DNA of 64,000 bases from the NCBI RefSeq assembly GCF_024199925.1, contig NZ_JANADR010000001.1, forward strand, positions 3,968,001-4,032,000. Reading direction: 5' to 3'. The notes under the pieces are model-generated. The model was given only the letters and a program-made list of their open reading frames with translations, searched no databases and was not told where the DNA came from. Below, one piece after another: positions 23,466 to 34,864 of the stretch (position 1 is the first letter of the stretch; each line of letters starts with the position of its first letter). The DNA comes from Bradyrhizobium sp. CCGUVB1N3. Its GTDB lineage: Bacteria; Pseudomonadota; Alphaproteobacteria; Rhizobiales; Xanthobacteraceae. The translations under genes and the position numbers were made by a program.

Positions 23466-23516
23466 CAGCGGCGACATGATAGGCTTTAGGCGGGGAGACC
23501 AAGCGGGAGAACGGCC

Positions 23517-23808
23517 ATGCCAAAGGCTTACTTAATCGCTGAGCACATCATCACCGAGCCCGCTGTGTTTGAGGAGTACCGGGTCAAGGTTGGACCGATG
23601 ATCGAAAAATATGGCGGGCGGTATCTGACCAAGCGCGATGCGCATCGATTTCCCGAAGGTGGCCATTGGGAGCCCGAACGCGTCGTGATCATTGAATTTC
23701 CCGATCGGCAATCACTCTACGATTGGTCCTGAGTATCGGCCGCTCATTAAGTTGCGGAAAGAAAGGACCAGCGATCTGGATATGTTGATCACGCTTGAGG
23801 GGGTCTAG
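23517..23808 (+). pseudogene. DUF1330 protein with C-terminal frameshift
   Basis: The first frame (23517-23732) gives MPKAYLIAEHIITEPAVFEE and a KYGGRYLTKRD...VIIEFPDRQSLYDW region, the ferredoxin-like DUF1330 fold. It then stops early. The missing tail continues in another frame: EYRPLIKLRKERTSDLDMLI and TLEGV with a stop at 23808, exactly as expected for the family. A small deletion around 23730 explains this. The protein may be made in a shortened form. Its end overlaps the end of the convergent Crp/Fnr gene by 20 bases. Confidence 0.7.
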
Positions 23809-24595
23809 CACGCGGGGCGTCGAAGGCGACAATGGAGCTTTCGCGGAACGGCGCAAGGGCAAGTTGCGGCGCCGACAATTCCTGGCAATACATCCGGTCG
23901 ATCTTGCGCTGCATTGGCGCATAACAGGCGCATGCGACGCGCTCGAGCCGCGCCCGGTCGATCTCTACAAAGCCGCGCCGGTCGGACGGGATGGCGCCCG
24001 CTGCGCGAAGCTTGCTCATCGTCAGCGTCACCGTCGTTCGCCGCACCCCCAGCAATTGGGCAAGCGCCTCCTGCGTCAGCGGAAGCACGTCGTCGGGAAC
24101 GCGGTCGTGGAGCTGTAGGAGCCACCGCGCCATGCGGCGATCCACCCGATGCAGCGCATTGCAGGCGGCCACGTGCTGGAGCTGCAACAACAGCGCGCGG
24201 GCGTGGACCTGCACGACATTCCTGATGGCTTCGCTTTGCGCATAGGCAGCCCGGAATTTCGCAACGGAAATCAGCGACGCTGTGCCGGCCACGCGAGCAA
24301 TAGCGGTCACGGATGAAAGCGATGGGCCGAGCACAGAGAGCGAAGCCAAAGCGCCTTCCCGTCCCATCAACGTGGTTGCGACGGTTTGCCCGTCGGGCAT
24401 ATCGAGCATGAAGGCGATCGCGCCGCTATGGGGAAAATAAACCTGGTCGAGCTGATCGCCCGACCGCACTAAGACGGCGTCGGGTTGGAACGAGACCTTC
24501 TGGAAATGCGGCGTGAGCAAGCCCAAATCCGCTGGCGGCAACGCCGCCAAAAGCCGATTCTCAGTGCTGGTCGAGATATTTAAGGCAGCATCCAT
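23789..24595 (-). CDS. Crp/Fnr-family transcription regulator
   Basis: DNA-binding regulator of 268 residues. An N-terminal cyclic-nucleotide-binding-like beta-roll covers about 20-135 (VRSGDQLDQVYFPHSGAIAF). A dimer helix (ALLLQLQHVAACNALHRVDR) leads to a C-terminal winged helix with LTQEALAQLLGVRRTTVTLT near 175-200. It lacks the four-cysteine Fe-S pattern of Fnr and the cAMP contacts of Crp, resembling the FixK-less cyclic-nucleotide-independent group common in Bradyrhizobium. Signal unknown. It is separate from neighbours; a promoter should lie at 24600-24700. Confidence 0.85.
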   Translation of the reverse strand: MDAALNISTSTENRLLAALPPADLGLLTPHFQKVSFQPDAVLVRSGDQLDQVYFPHSGAIAFMLDMPDGQTVATTLMGREGALASLSVLGPSLSSVTAIARVAGTASLISVAKFRAAYAQSEAIRNVVQVHARALLLQLQHVAACNALHRVDRRMARWLLQLHDRVPDDVLPLTQEALAQLLGVRRTTVTLTMSKLRAAGAIPSDRRGFVEIDRARLERVACACYAPMQRKIDRMYCQELSAPQLALAPFRESSIVAFDAPRARPPQA

Positions 24596-24977
24596 GAATG
24601 TTATTTCGACTTAAAGCGACGCGCGGCCATGGTCCAGTTTCTCTTGAGGCGGATTTTGTTCTTCTGGCAGCATCATTAGGAAAAGCAATTGCAAAATGCG
24701 TATGGGTAACACCGTAGGCGTCGAACGAGTAAGTTCCTATTCCCGATACGTGGCATATGCATTCCCGGGCTTCTGGCCCTAGCCGGAGAGCCGTGCCAAA
24801 CTGCTTATGATCGGCTCAGGTCAGGGATCTATTCGGTCATATTCCCTAACATATGACATCACGCTCAGAATTTATCAGGCGTATGCTTGCCCCCATCACC
24901 GCTCGGATTGTGGCTTTTATCGGTGATGAGAACGCCGGTTGCGCTCCCGCCTTCCCCTCATGGAAAGGAGCAGCGCC
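24596..24977. other. Divergent promoter gap
   Basis: About 380 bases between the Crp/Fnr gene (minus) and small genes (plus). It is AT-richer than its surroundings. No Crp/Fnr site of the TTGAT-N4-ATCAA type was spotted. A short palindrome-like GGGAATATGA/TCATATTCCC region near 24834-24855 (TCATATTCCCTAACATATGA) could be an operator. No gene called. Confidence 0.4.
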
Positions 24978-25178
24978 GTGCAAAAGCGACGGCGTATCAA
25001 ACAAACCAGCACTCTTGAACAGCGATTGCTCGAGGAGGCAGAGCGTCTGCGCAAGCAGGCCCAAGGCAATCCGTCAGGCTTCGAACGCGAAAGACTGTTG
25101 CGCCGCGCGCGCCAAGCCGAGACAGCCGCCCATGTCAATGAGTGGCTGTCGTCCATGGCATTGAAGCCGCCAACCTAA
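24978..25178 (+). CDS. Small conserved helical protein
   Basis: A 66-residue protein. GTG at 24978 is selected because AAAGGAG lies 7 bases upstream; ATGs at 24960 and 24939 are alternatives. The sequence (TLEQRLLEEAERLRKQAQGN, then RRARQAETAAHVNEWLSSMA) is a charged helical protein of a kind common in Bradyrhizobium, of unknown function. The end LKPPT is typical for this group. Followed by another small gene 15 bases later. Confidence 0.65.
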   Translation: MQKRRRIKQTSTLEQRLLEEAERLRKQAQGNPSGFERERLLRRARQAETAAHVNEWLSSMALKPPT

Positions 25179-25193
25179 TGCGGGGACGGTCCA

Positions 25194-25388
25194 ATGGGCG
25201 ATTATCGAGCATTCGTTCTGAGCGAGGATGGTCACATCCGCGATGCGCGGGCATTTGAGGCGGTCAGTGATGACGCGGCGGTGAAGGTCGCGCGGCGCCT
25301 GATCAATCGTCACGGCATCGAGTTATTGCAACTCGATCGCAGGGTCGCGATCATTTACCCCGATGCGGTGGTGCGCGCTGCCTCCTGA
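25194..25388 (+). CDS. Small conserved hypothetical protein
   Basis: A 64-residue protein, MGDYRAFVLSEDGHIRDARA followed by DDAAVKVARRLINRHGIELL and a YPDAVVRAAS end. The predicted order of beta strand, helix and beta strands resembles small stress-linked rhizobial proteins, but function is unknown. It begins 15 bases after the previous gene, so the two are probably one transcript. Confidence 0.65.
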   Translation: MGDYRAFVLSEDGHIRDARAFEAVSDDAAVKVARRLINRHGIELLQLDRRVAIIYPDAVVRAAS

Positions 25389-25498
25389 CTAAGTGTTCAA
25401 TTGGCGCGCACTTGGCCACTAGCTCTAACGGAACGGAGCAGCGCGCTTAAGCGCCGGTGGACTGTGAGGCATTGACTTCGGATCGGAAGGAGACCGAT

Positions 25499-25690
25499 GT
25501 GTCCCACATGATACTTACTGGCGCTGGCGTATCGATGGATGCACGCTCGTTCGTCGTTCTGGAAATTACCGATGAAGAAAAGGCTTTTGAGGTCGCGCGA
25601 CGGATCGCTGAAAGCACAGGACGTGAAGTGACCGTGCGCGATGCGACGTGGGTAGAGGTGATAACCATCCGGGCGGAAAAGAAACACTGA
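25499..25690 (+). CDS. Small conserved hypothetical protein
   Basis: A 63-residue protein starting GTG at 25499 with AAGGAG upstream. MILTGAGVSMDARSFVVLEI and DEEKAFEVARRIAESTGREV show a beta-alpha fold similar in style to the gene at 25194, suggesting distant paralogy. Function unknown. It lies 110 bases downstream of that gene on the same strand. Confidence 0.62.
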   Translation: MSHMILTGAGVSMDARSFVVLEITDEEKAFEVARRIAESTGREVTVRDATWVEVITIRAEKKH

Positions 25691-25741
25691 GAAGCGCTCG
25701 GCCTAAACGGCGGCATAGCTGAAGGAACGACTCTCCTAAGC

Positions 25742-26300
25742 CCGAATTGGCTGTTTGGGCCACAAGTAAAAATGGCCCGGCGGTCCCGCCTTGTGTTCGA
25801 GCTGTGGGAGCAGGCGGGCAAACCCGAAGGACGCGACGACGAGTTCTCGAACCAAGCGCAGAGAGAATTGCAGGGCGATGAGCGCGACGACCCAAACAAA
25901 GGTGTCGACATTTAATTCCGTTGTCGCCCTGCGTTGCAGAGGGAAACGAAATCCTTGTCAGGCGCCGCTGCCGCCTCGGACGCGTGGCCTTGTCCATTTC
26001 GAGAAGTTCGATTTGGAGTGCCGCGTCTCGGTAGCCGAGCGAGACCAGCGCATTGTGCGCATCGATGCGATCGATCGTGCCCGCGACGTATTGCACCACG
26101 GTGTTTCGATAGTAGGTGCGCCATTGCGCGAGATAGTTCGAGCCGATTGACGGCCTTGTCCCGCGCAATGCGCTGGATGGTGGCTCGCGAGCCTTTCGTC
26201 GTTAACGCCGCATTCAGGATTGGGGGAAGATCAAGACCCCCGCACATCCGGGCCGCCCAGGACACCCACGGTCGGCGCGCAGAAAAAATACTTGAAAAGA
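25742..26300 (-). pseudogene. Degenerate coding region of unknown type
   Basis: Three minus-strand frames contain protein-like runs in succession: LDLPPILNAALTTKGSRATI with QRIARDKAVNRLEL, then NYLAQWRTYYRNTVVQYVAG with TIDRIDAHNALVSLGYRDAA, then a hydrophobic VDTFVWVVALIALQFSLRLV segment ending QPIRA before a stop at 25742. The order suggests one gene broken by frameshifts. No family was recognised with confidence; phage or mobile-element origin is a guess. This is the last accessory-looking segment before ligA. Confidence 0.35.
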
Positions 26301-26489
26301 CTTGAAAAACGCTATTCCCGACACTTCACGGACACTCGCGGGGTTAGCCATTGAGAGTGTTGCGTTTTTTCCGGTAATAAGCTTCCCACAAGGGGAGAAG
26401 GGAAGAGCCCTCCGAATGCGGCAATAGCGCGAACATTCTCGCTCTCATCGACGACGACAGCGGAACAAGAGGCACGAGCGGAGCTCTTC

Positions 26490-28815
<2,326 letters not shown>

Positions 28816-28822
28816 GAGATCG

Positions 28823-30496
28823 TCAAGCCGTCGCCGCCCTCAGCAAGCGTTCCGCAGCCGCCCTCGCCTCCGCGGTGATCTCCGCTCCCGCCAGCATCCG
28901 CGCGATCTCCTCGCGGCGGTGGTCGGCGGCGAGCGCATTGACGCGGGTGGCGACGCGCTTGCCCTTGTCGAGGGCGTCCTTGGAAATCAGGAGATGCTGG
29001 TCGGCGCGGGCGGCGACCTGCGGGGCGTGGGTCACGGCCATCACCTGCACCTGGCCGGCAAGCCGCGCGAGTCGCGCGCCGATGGCATCTGCCACCGCGC
29101 CGCCGACGCCGGTGTCGATTTCGTCGAACACCAGGGTCGGCGCCGAACCGCGGTCGGACAGCACGACCTTCAGCGCGAGGAGGAAGCGCGACAGTTCGCC
29201 GCCGGAGGCGACCTTCATCAGCGGCCCCGGCTTCGTGCCCGGATTGGTCTGCACCCAGAACTCGACGCGATCGAAACCCTGCGGCCCCGGGGCGCGCTCA
29301 TCGGTCTCGACCTGGGTCATGAATTTCGCGCGTTCCAGCTTGAGCGGGGCGAGTTCAGCATTGACGGCCTTGTTGAGCTTTTCGGCCAACTTCTGGCGTG
29401 CAGCCGAGAGCTTCTTGGCAGCAGCAGCGTAGCGCGCATCGGCCTCGATCGCGGCCTGCTCGAGCTTCTTCAACTGTTCGGCGCCGGCGTCGATCAGCCT
29501 GACATCGGCCGCGTATTTCGCCGCAAGCGCTGCCAGGCCATCGACCGGCGTCGAATATTTGCGCGAGGCGGCGCGCAACGCGAACAGCCGTTCCTCGATG
29601 CGTTCGAGCTCCAAGGGGTCGAAATCGGTTGCGGCGAGCGCGGCCTGAAGATGCTGGTCGGCCTCCTCCAACGAATTGATCGCCGCGTCGATCGCCTTCA
29701 CCGCGGGCTCGACCAGCGCCGGCGAATTGACGCCGCGGCGCTCCAGCCTTCGCACCGCCGCCGAAAGTGCCGCGACCGGCGAATTGTGACCGCCGACGAT
29801 TTCCTGCGCCTCGCGCAGGTCGGAGGCGATCTTCTCGCCCTGCATCATGGTGGTGCGGCGGGAGGCTAGCGCCGTCTCCTCGCCGTCCTTGGGCGCAAGC
29901 TGCTTCAATTCGTCCGAGGCATGGCGCAGATAATCCGCCTCGCGCGCGGCGCGCTCCATGCCGGCACGATGTTCCTCCAGCGCCGTATTTGCTGTGCGGC
30001 GCGCGTCCCACAGCGCTTCGACCGCCGTGACATCCTTTTCGAGGCCGGCAAAGGCATCGAGCAGGCGGCGGTGCGTGGAAGCATCGACCAGCGCGCGCTC
30101 GTCATGCTGGCCATGGATCTCGACCAGCGCAGCGCCGACCGCCTTGAGGGTCTGCACGCTGATCGACTGGTCGTTGATGAAGGCGCGGGTGCGGCCGTCG
30201 GCGAACTGCACGCGGCGCAGGATCATTTCATCGGTATCCTCGAGCCCGTTCTCGGCGAGGATCTTCGCGGCGGGATGGGCCTTCGGCACGTCGAATACGG
30301 CCGTGACCTGCCCCTGCTCCGCGCCGTGGCGCACGAGGCCGGCATCGCCGCGGCCGCCGAGCGCCAGCGCAAAGGCATCGAGCAGGATGGATTTTCCCGC
30401 GCCGGTCTCGCCGGTCAAAACCGCAAGGCCGGTCGCGAATTCGATATCGAGCCGTTCGATCAGGACGATGTCACGGATCGACAGACGCGCCAGCAT
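28823..30496 (-). CDS. recN: DNA repair protein RecN
   Basis: SMC-like ATPase acting in double-strand-break repair in the cytoplasm; 557 residues, normal length. Walker A is LTGETGAGKSILLDAF with GETGAGKS at 29-36. Two long coiled-coil arms flank a hinge-like centre (about 160-350). The C-terminal ATPase lobe has GGELSRFLLALKVVL (signature) and TLVFDEIDTGVGG (Walker B). The start is 15 bases after the bamD stop on the same strand, so it is probably in that transcript. Confidence 0.94.
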   Translation of the reverse strand: MLARLSIRDIVLIERLDIEFATGLAVLTGETGAGKSILLDAFALALGGRGDAGLVRHGAEQGQVTAVFDVPKAHPAAKILAENGLEDTDEMILRRVQFADGRTRAFINDQSISVQTLKAVGAALVEIHGQHDERALVDASTHRRLLDAFAGLEKDVTAVEALWDARRTANTALEEHRAGMERAAREADYLRHASDELKQLAPKDGEETALASRRTTMMQGEKIASDLREAQEIVGGHNSPVAALSAAVRRLERRGVNSPALVEPAVKAIDAAINSLEEADQHLQAALAATDFDPLELERIEERLFALRAASRKYSTPVDGLAALAAKYAADVRLIDAGAEQLKKLEQAAIEADARYAAAAKKLSAARQKLAEKLNKAVNAELAPLKLERAKFMTQVETDERAPGPQGFDRVEFWVQTNPGTKPGPLMKVASGGELSRFLLALKVVLSDRGSAPTLVFDEIDTGVGGAVADAIGARLARLAGQVQVMAVTHAPQVAARADQHLLISKDALDKGKRVATRVNALAADHRREEIARMLAGAEITAEARAAAERLLRAATA

Positions 30497-30511
30497 GGAA
30501 CCCCAAATTTC

Positions 30512-31411
30512 CTAGCCGCCGAGGCCCATCTTCTTGAAGGTCCTGCTGATCCAGGACCCCTGATTCTCGCTCGGCTCGAGACCGCCGGATTTTACAAGAT
30601 TATAGGCGTCCTTGTACCAGCGGCTGTCAGGAAAATTGTGCCCGAGCACGGCGGCCGCGGTCTGCGCCTCGCCGACGATGCCGATCGCCATATAGGCCTC
30701 GGTGAGGCGGTAGAGCGCCTCCTCGACGTGACGCGTGGTCTGGTACTGCGTGACCACGGTCTTGTAGCGGTTGATCGCGGCCGTGAAGTCGCGCTTCTGC
30801 GCGTAGTAGCGGCCGACGGCCATCTCCTTGCCGGCGAGCTGGTCGCGCCCGCCCTCGATCTTGGCCTTGGCGCTGGTCGCATATTCGGAGTTCGGATATT
30901 TGCGCACCACCTCTTCGAGCGAGGCGATCGCCTTCTCGGTGCGGCTCTGGTCGCGGCTGATGTCGGGAATCTGGTCGTAATGGGAGGCCGCGATCAGATA
31001 TTGCGCGTAGGCCGCGTCCGGGCTGCCGGGATGCAGGGTGACGTAACGGCTCGCAGAGCCGATACAGCTGTCATAGTCGCCGGCCTGATAGGACGCGTAA
31101 GCCGACATCAGAAGCGACTTGCGGGCGAGGTCGGAATAGGGGTGCTGCCGGTCGACCTCCTCGAACTTCTTGTTCGCAGCCTTGATGTCCTTCTTCTCGT
31201 TCATGAGGTACAGGCCCTCATTATAGAGCTTGTCGGCCGGCTCCTCGACGAAGGTATCGTCCTTGGCGGTGAATTTGTCCCACAGCTCGCCCGCGCCGCA
31301 GCCGCCGAGCGGCAGCGCGAGCGCGAGGAATGCGGTGGCCTGCAGCAACCGTCGCGCCGAGGGCACGAGCGAAGCCGTGAATGATTCGCGCGTCATACGC
31401 TGTGCTGACAT
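30512..31411 (-). CDS. bamD: Outer-membrane assembly lipoprotein BamD
   Basis: Periplasmic lipoprotein of the BAM complex that inserts beta-barrel proteins into the outer membrane. 299 residues from ATG 31411. A signal peptide with lipobox LPLGGC gives lipidated Cys38. Mature protein has TPR repeats (DKLYNEGLYLMNEKKDIKAA, EVDRQHPYSDLARKSLLMSA, VVRKYPNSEYATSAKAKIEG). The frame extends upstream to 31540, but those codons show no homology and the lipobox fixes the start region. It is 255 bases downstream of lpxC on the same strand, with recN following. Confidence 0.92.
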   Translation of the reverse strand: MSAQRMTRESFTASLVPSARRLLQATAFLALALPLGGCGAGELWDKFTAKDDTFVEEPADKLYNEGLYLMNEKKDIKAANKKFEEVDRQHPYSDLARKSLLMSAYASYQAGDYDSCIGSASRYVTLHPGSPDAAYAQYLIAASHYDQIPDISRDQSRTEKAIASLEEVVRKYPNSEYATSAKAKIEGGRDQLAGKEMAVGRYYAQKRDFTAAINRYKTVVTQYQTTRHVEEALYRLTEAYMAIGIVGEAQTAAAVLGHNFPDSRWYKDAYNLVKSGGLEPSENQGSWISRTFKKMGLGG

Positions 31412-31666
31412 GAATTTAAGACCTGACGCCCTGTGATGCGCTGCCCGCCACGCCATGACCCCGTCATGGCCGCGAAATCTGCCGTATAAGTTTGCCCGTG
31501 CTTCGGCGCCCTGCCATGCGACCCAAGCCGGTGTAACCAAAAACGATCGTTAAGGTCCCGGATAGGCAGGCATTTCGCCCGGATTAAGGCGACGATGTGT
31601 ACCGATGCTAGTCGATCATGGTTACCAGGAAATGCCGGATGGACCAAAGCGGCCGGAATCGGCCCT

Positions 31667-32629
31667 TCAGGACACGTCCGGCCCGTAGGCGGCGGCAATC
31701 CGGCCACCCACGATGCCGCTGCCGACCTCGACCACGGGACGCGTGGTGCGGCGAGCCGCCTCACCTTCGACCACCCGCCAAGCGGTCCGATCGGCAAGCA
31801 GCGCGGTCAGGACGGCGTGGTTGAGCTTGTGACCGCCGCGGACCGAGCGATAGGCGCCGAGCAGCGGCAGGCCGGCCAGTGCCAGATCCCCCACCACGTC
31901 CAGCACCTTGTGGCGCACGCATTCGTCGGCGTAGCGCAGGCCTTCGGTATTCAGCAGCCGCTCCTCGTCGAATACGACGGTATTCTCGAAAGAGGCGCCG
32001 CGCGCGAAGCCTGCGCCCCAGAGACGCGCCTGATCGCACATCAGGCCGAAGGTGCGGGCCCGCGCGATCTCGCGGCGGAAGCGCTCCGGGCTGAGCTCGA
32101 ACGTGTAGGCCTGCCGGCCGATCACGGGATTGGCGAAATTGATCTCGATCTCGGCGCGGAAGCCGCTGGCGTAAGGCCGTAGCTCGCCGAAGGAATCGCC
32201 GATCGCAACCGAGACCGGCTTCAAAATCTGGATGAACCGGCGCTGCGCCGGCTGGCTGACAATACCGGCCTGGTCGATCGCCGCGACGAACGCCGCTGCG
32301 CTGCCGTCCATGATCGGAACTTCCGGACCATCGATCTCGATGGTGGCGTTGTCCACACCCATGCCGCGCAGTGCTGCAAGCACGTGCTCGGCCGTCGACA
32401 CCAGAGCACCGTCGCTGTCGCCAAGCACGGTCGCGAAATCGGTCGCGATGACCTGCTCGGCGGTGGCCTGCACTTCGCGGTCGCAACCTTCGAGGCCAGT
32501 GCGGACAAAGATCAAGCCTGCATCGACATGTGCAGGCCCCAAGGTCAGCGTGACAGGGAGACCGGAATGAACGCCGACGCCAGTCACGGTGGCCTGCGCG
32601 CGGAGCGTTGTTTGCCGGCTAAATTTCAT
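31667..32629 (-). CDS. lpxC: UDP-3-O-acyl-N-acetylglucosamine deacetylase
   Basis: Zinc enzyme catalysing the committed step of lipid A synthesis; cytoplasmic, 320 residues. Zinc ligands are visible as STAEHVLAALRGMG (Glu81 general base, His82) and ADECVRHKVLDVVGD (His240, Asp244). The later GGHKLNHAVL (265-274) carries another active-site His. The N-terminal RQTTLRAQATVTGVGVHSGL is typical. It follows ftsZ in the usual alphaproteobacterial order, but with a terminator between them and its own AT-rich upstream region holding a CtrA-like box. Confidence 0.95.
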   Translation of the reverse strand: MKFSRQTTLRAQATVTGVGVHSGLPVTLTLGPAHVDAGLIFVRTGLEGCDREVQATAEQVIATDFATVLGDSDGALVSTAEHVLAALRGMGVDNATIEIDGPEVPIMDGSAAAFVAAIDQAGIVSQPAQRRFIQILKPVSVAIGDSFGELRPYASGFRAEIEINFANPVIGRQAYTFELSPERFRREIARARTFGLMCDQARLWGAGFARGASFENTVVFDEERLLNTEGLRYADECVRHKVLDVVGDLALAGLPLLGAYRSVRGGHKLNHAVLTALLADRTAWRVVEGEAARRTTRPVVEVGSGIVGGRIAAAYGPDVS

Positions 32630-32931
32630 CAGGAACTGCCCACCCTACGACCCACTGCGACTTATACTGGACTGAACTGGCCGCCCGAGGCACCAGCTCG
32701 AATCTCCGTATCCCCAAGTCACGCGCAAACCATAGTCACTGCCCCAAACAAGCCAACTCACGCTTTTTTACCAATTGTTACCCCAACTCTGCCGCATTCG
32801 GGCGTGGCGTGATCCAATTTGCGCCACGTTTGGAGCCGGTTCCGGCAACTTTAATCCAGCACGGAATACATAATTAATCATTTAAAATCAGTCGGTTGCT
32901 TTCGCACCCTGGGACCGCAGGAGCCAAAAGC
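32630..32931. other. lpxC promoter region
   Basis: About 300 bases between lpxC and the ftsZ terminator, AT-rich for this genome and free of genes. Contains TTTACCAATTGTTACC at 32767-32782, similar to a CtrA box, and an AT-rich TAATTAATCATTTAAAATC stretch near 32870. Confidence 0.5.
32767..32782 (+). promoter_or_regulatory. CtrA-like box upstream of lpxC
   Basis: TTTACCAATTGTTACC resembles the alphaproteobacterial CtrA site (TTAACC-N5-TTAACC style). It lies about 140 bases before the lpxC start, between lpxC and the ftsZ terminator. A similar motif precedes ftsQ at 37413-37430. Candidate only. Confidence 0.35.
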
Positions 32932-32964
32932 AAAGGTCCCGGCGAGCGATTCGCCGGGACCTTT
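32932..32964 (-). terminator. Rho-independent terminator after ftsZ
   Basis: AAAGGTCCCGGCGA, loop of 5 bases, TCGCCGGGACCTTT: a 14-bp stem beginning 25 bases after the ftsZ stop codon. On the minus strand it is followed by GCTTTT. Strong candidate for the end of the ftsQAZ transcript. Confidence 0.85.
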
Positions 32965-32989
32965 TCCATCAGGTGGATTGTAACAATCC

Positions 32990-34777
32990 TCACGTTGCCT
33001 GCCGGCGCAGGAAGGCCGGGATATCAAGATGGTCGTCTCCCTGTGGCGCCGGCGCAACAGGCGCGGGGCGACCATGGACATCCAAACCTTGCGGCGCGGG
33101 CCGGCGGGCATACTCTGATACTGGTTCGCTGGCTGCGATCTGCTGAGCCACGCTGCGCTGCGGCTTGCGCTCGGGCATTGGCGCCATCGCCGGGCCGGTG
33201 GTGCGCGCGGCGACCGGCGGCTCGCTCTCCTCGTCGCGACGGCCGAGGCCGACATTGGCAAGGCGCTGCAACAGCGACAGGCGGGTCTTCTGGGTCGGCT
33301 CGTCCTCGGTCTCTCGGCCCTGGCGAATCTCGGCCTGGGCCGGCATCGGCAGGTCCTCGAGGCGCGGCATCCGCGGCGCACGCATCGGCGGACGCTCGGC
33401 CTGCGGCGGGATGAAGGTTTCCGGCGTCATCGGCTCCTGCATCGCGACGGGGGCTGCTTCCGGCTCGGGGAACAGCGAGGGCTTTTGCGCGATCGGACGC
33501 ACGGTGACGTCGCCATAGGTCTGGGGCGCCGGGGCCTGCGGCACTTCGGGAGCCACCGCGGCGGCAATCGCAGCCAGCGCAGCGCGCTCGACATTGGGAC
33601 GCGGCGCCATGGGGGCGGCAGCGACCGGTGAGTGCGCAGCCGGCGGGATCTGCGCCTCCAACCTCTGGGCGCGCTCGGCGAGCCGCTGATTGTCCGCGCG
33701 CAGCCGCGCGGTGAGATCGGCGAGCCGGGTTTCAGCCACGGGAGCCGGAGCCTGCGGGGCGGCAACGGCGACGGCCGGTGCGCTCGAGGCCTGGCTGTTG
33801 CGGGCGATCGCCGCCTGCTCGATGCCGGTGGCAACGACCGAGACGCGGATCAGGCCGTCGAGGGCTTCGTCGAAGGTGGCGCCGACGATGATGTTGGCGT
33901 CCTGGTCGACCTCCTCGCGGATGCGGGTCGCGGCTTCGTCGACCTCGAACAGAGTGAGGTCCTTGCCGCCGGTGATCGAGATCAGGAGGCCCTTGGCACC
34001 CTTCATCGAGGAATCGTCGATCAGCGGGTTGGCGATCGCAGCTTCGGCCGCGGTCAGCGCGCGCTTGTCGCCAGAGGCTTCGCCCGTGCCCATCATTGCC
34101 TTGCCCATCTCACGCATCACGGCGCGGACGTCGGCGAAGTCGAGGTTGATCAGGCCTTCCTTCACCATCAGGTCGGTGATGCAGGCAACGCCCGAATAGA
34201 GCACCTGGTCGGCCATCGCGAAAGCGTCGGCGAAGGTGGTTTTCTCGTTGGCGACCCGGAACAGGTTCTGGTTCGGAATGATCAGGAGCGTATCAACGAC
34301 CTTGTGCAGCTCGTTGATGCCGGCTTCGGCGGTGCGCATGCGGCGGCCGCCTTCGAAATGGAAAGGCTTGGTCACCACGCCGACGGTGAGGATGCCCATG
34401 TCGCGCGCGGTCTTGGCGATCACCGGAGCGGCTCCGGTGCCGGTGCCGCCGCCCATGCCGGCAGTGACGAACACCATGTTGGCGCCCGAGAGATGGTCGC
34501 GAAGCTCGTCGATCACCTCTTCCGCAGCGGCCGCGCCGACGTTCGGCTGCGAGCCGGCGCCGAGGCCTTGCGTGACCTGCGTACCCATCTGCACGATGCG
34601 CTGCGCCTTCGACATCGTCAGCGCCTGCGCGTCGGTGTTGGCGACCACGAAGTCGACGCCCTGAAGGCCCGCCGTGATCATGTTGTTGACGGCGTTGCCG
34701 CCGGCGCCGCCGACGCCAAACACGGTGATCCGCGGCTTCAGTTCGTGAATATCAGGAACGTTGATGCTGATGGTCAT
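32990..34777 (-). CDS. ftsZ: Cell division protein FtsZ
   Basis: Tubulin-like GTPase forming the Z ring. 595 residues, long because of an alphaproteobacterial linker. Nucleotide-binding motifs are [16 protein letters not shown] (22-37), VANTDAQAL (45-53) and the tubulin signature GGGTGTG at 109-115, with TVGVVTKPF and the T7-loop region [11 protein letters not shown] after it. From about residue 320 an Ala/Pro-rich linker of 260 residues leads to the conserved C-terminal peptide [12 protein letters not shown] that binds FtsA. Terminator at 32932-32964. ftsA ends 87 bases upstream. Confidence 0.97.
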   Translation of the reverse strand: MTISINVPDIHELKPRITVFGVGGAGGNAVNNMITAGLQGVDFVVANTDAQALTMSKAQRIVQMGTQVTQGLGAGSQPNVGAAAAEEVIDELRDHLSGANMVFVTAGMGGGTGTGAAPVIAKTARDMGILTVGVVTKPFHFEGGRRMRTAEAGINELHKVVDTLLIIPNQNLFRVANEKTTFADAFAMADQVLYSGVACITDLMVKEGLINLDFADVRAVMREMGKAMMGTGEASGDKRALTAAEAAIANPLIDDSSMKGAKGLLISITGGKDLTLFEVDEAATRIREEVDQDANIIVGATFDEALDGLIRVSVVATGIEQAAIARNSQASSAPAVAVAAPQAPAPVAETRLADLTARLRADNQRLAERAQRLEAQIPPAAHSPVAAAPMAPRPNVERAALAAIAAAVAPEVPQAPAPQTYGDVTVRPIAQKPSLFPEPEAAPVAMQEPMTPETFIPPQAERPPMRAPRMPRLEDLPMPAQAEIRQGRETEDEPTQKTRLSLLQRLANVGLGRRDEESEPPVAARTTGPAMAPMPERKPQRSVAQQIAASEPVSEYARRPAPQGLDVHGRPAPVAPAPQGDDHLDIPAFLRRQAT

Positions 34778-34864
34778 GGTTGCCTCTCGATCACGCGCGC
34801 GTGGGTTCGCCCCGGCCGGCGGCCGCGGGAGTTGGTGAAAATCCGGGAACGTGGAAACGAGTCA

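Noticed and set aside
29921..31384. 487-codon plus-strand frame opposite bamD and recN
   Set aside because: Mirror frame of two well-supported genes; no family pattern.
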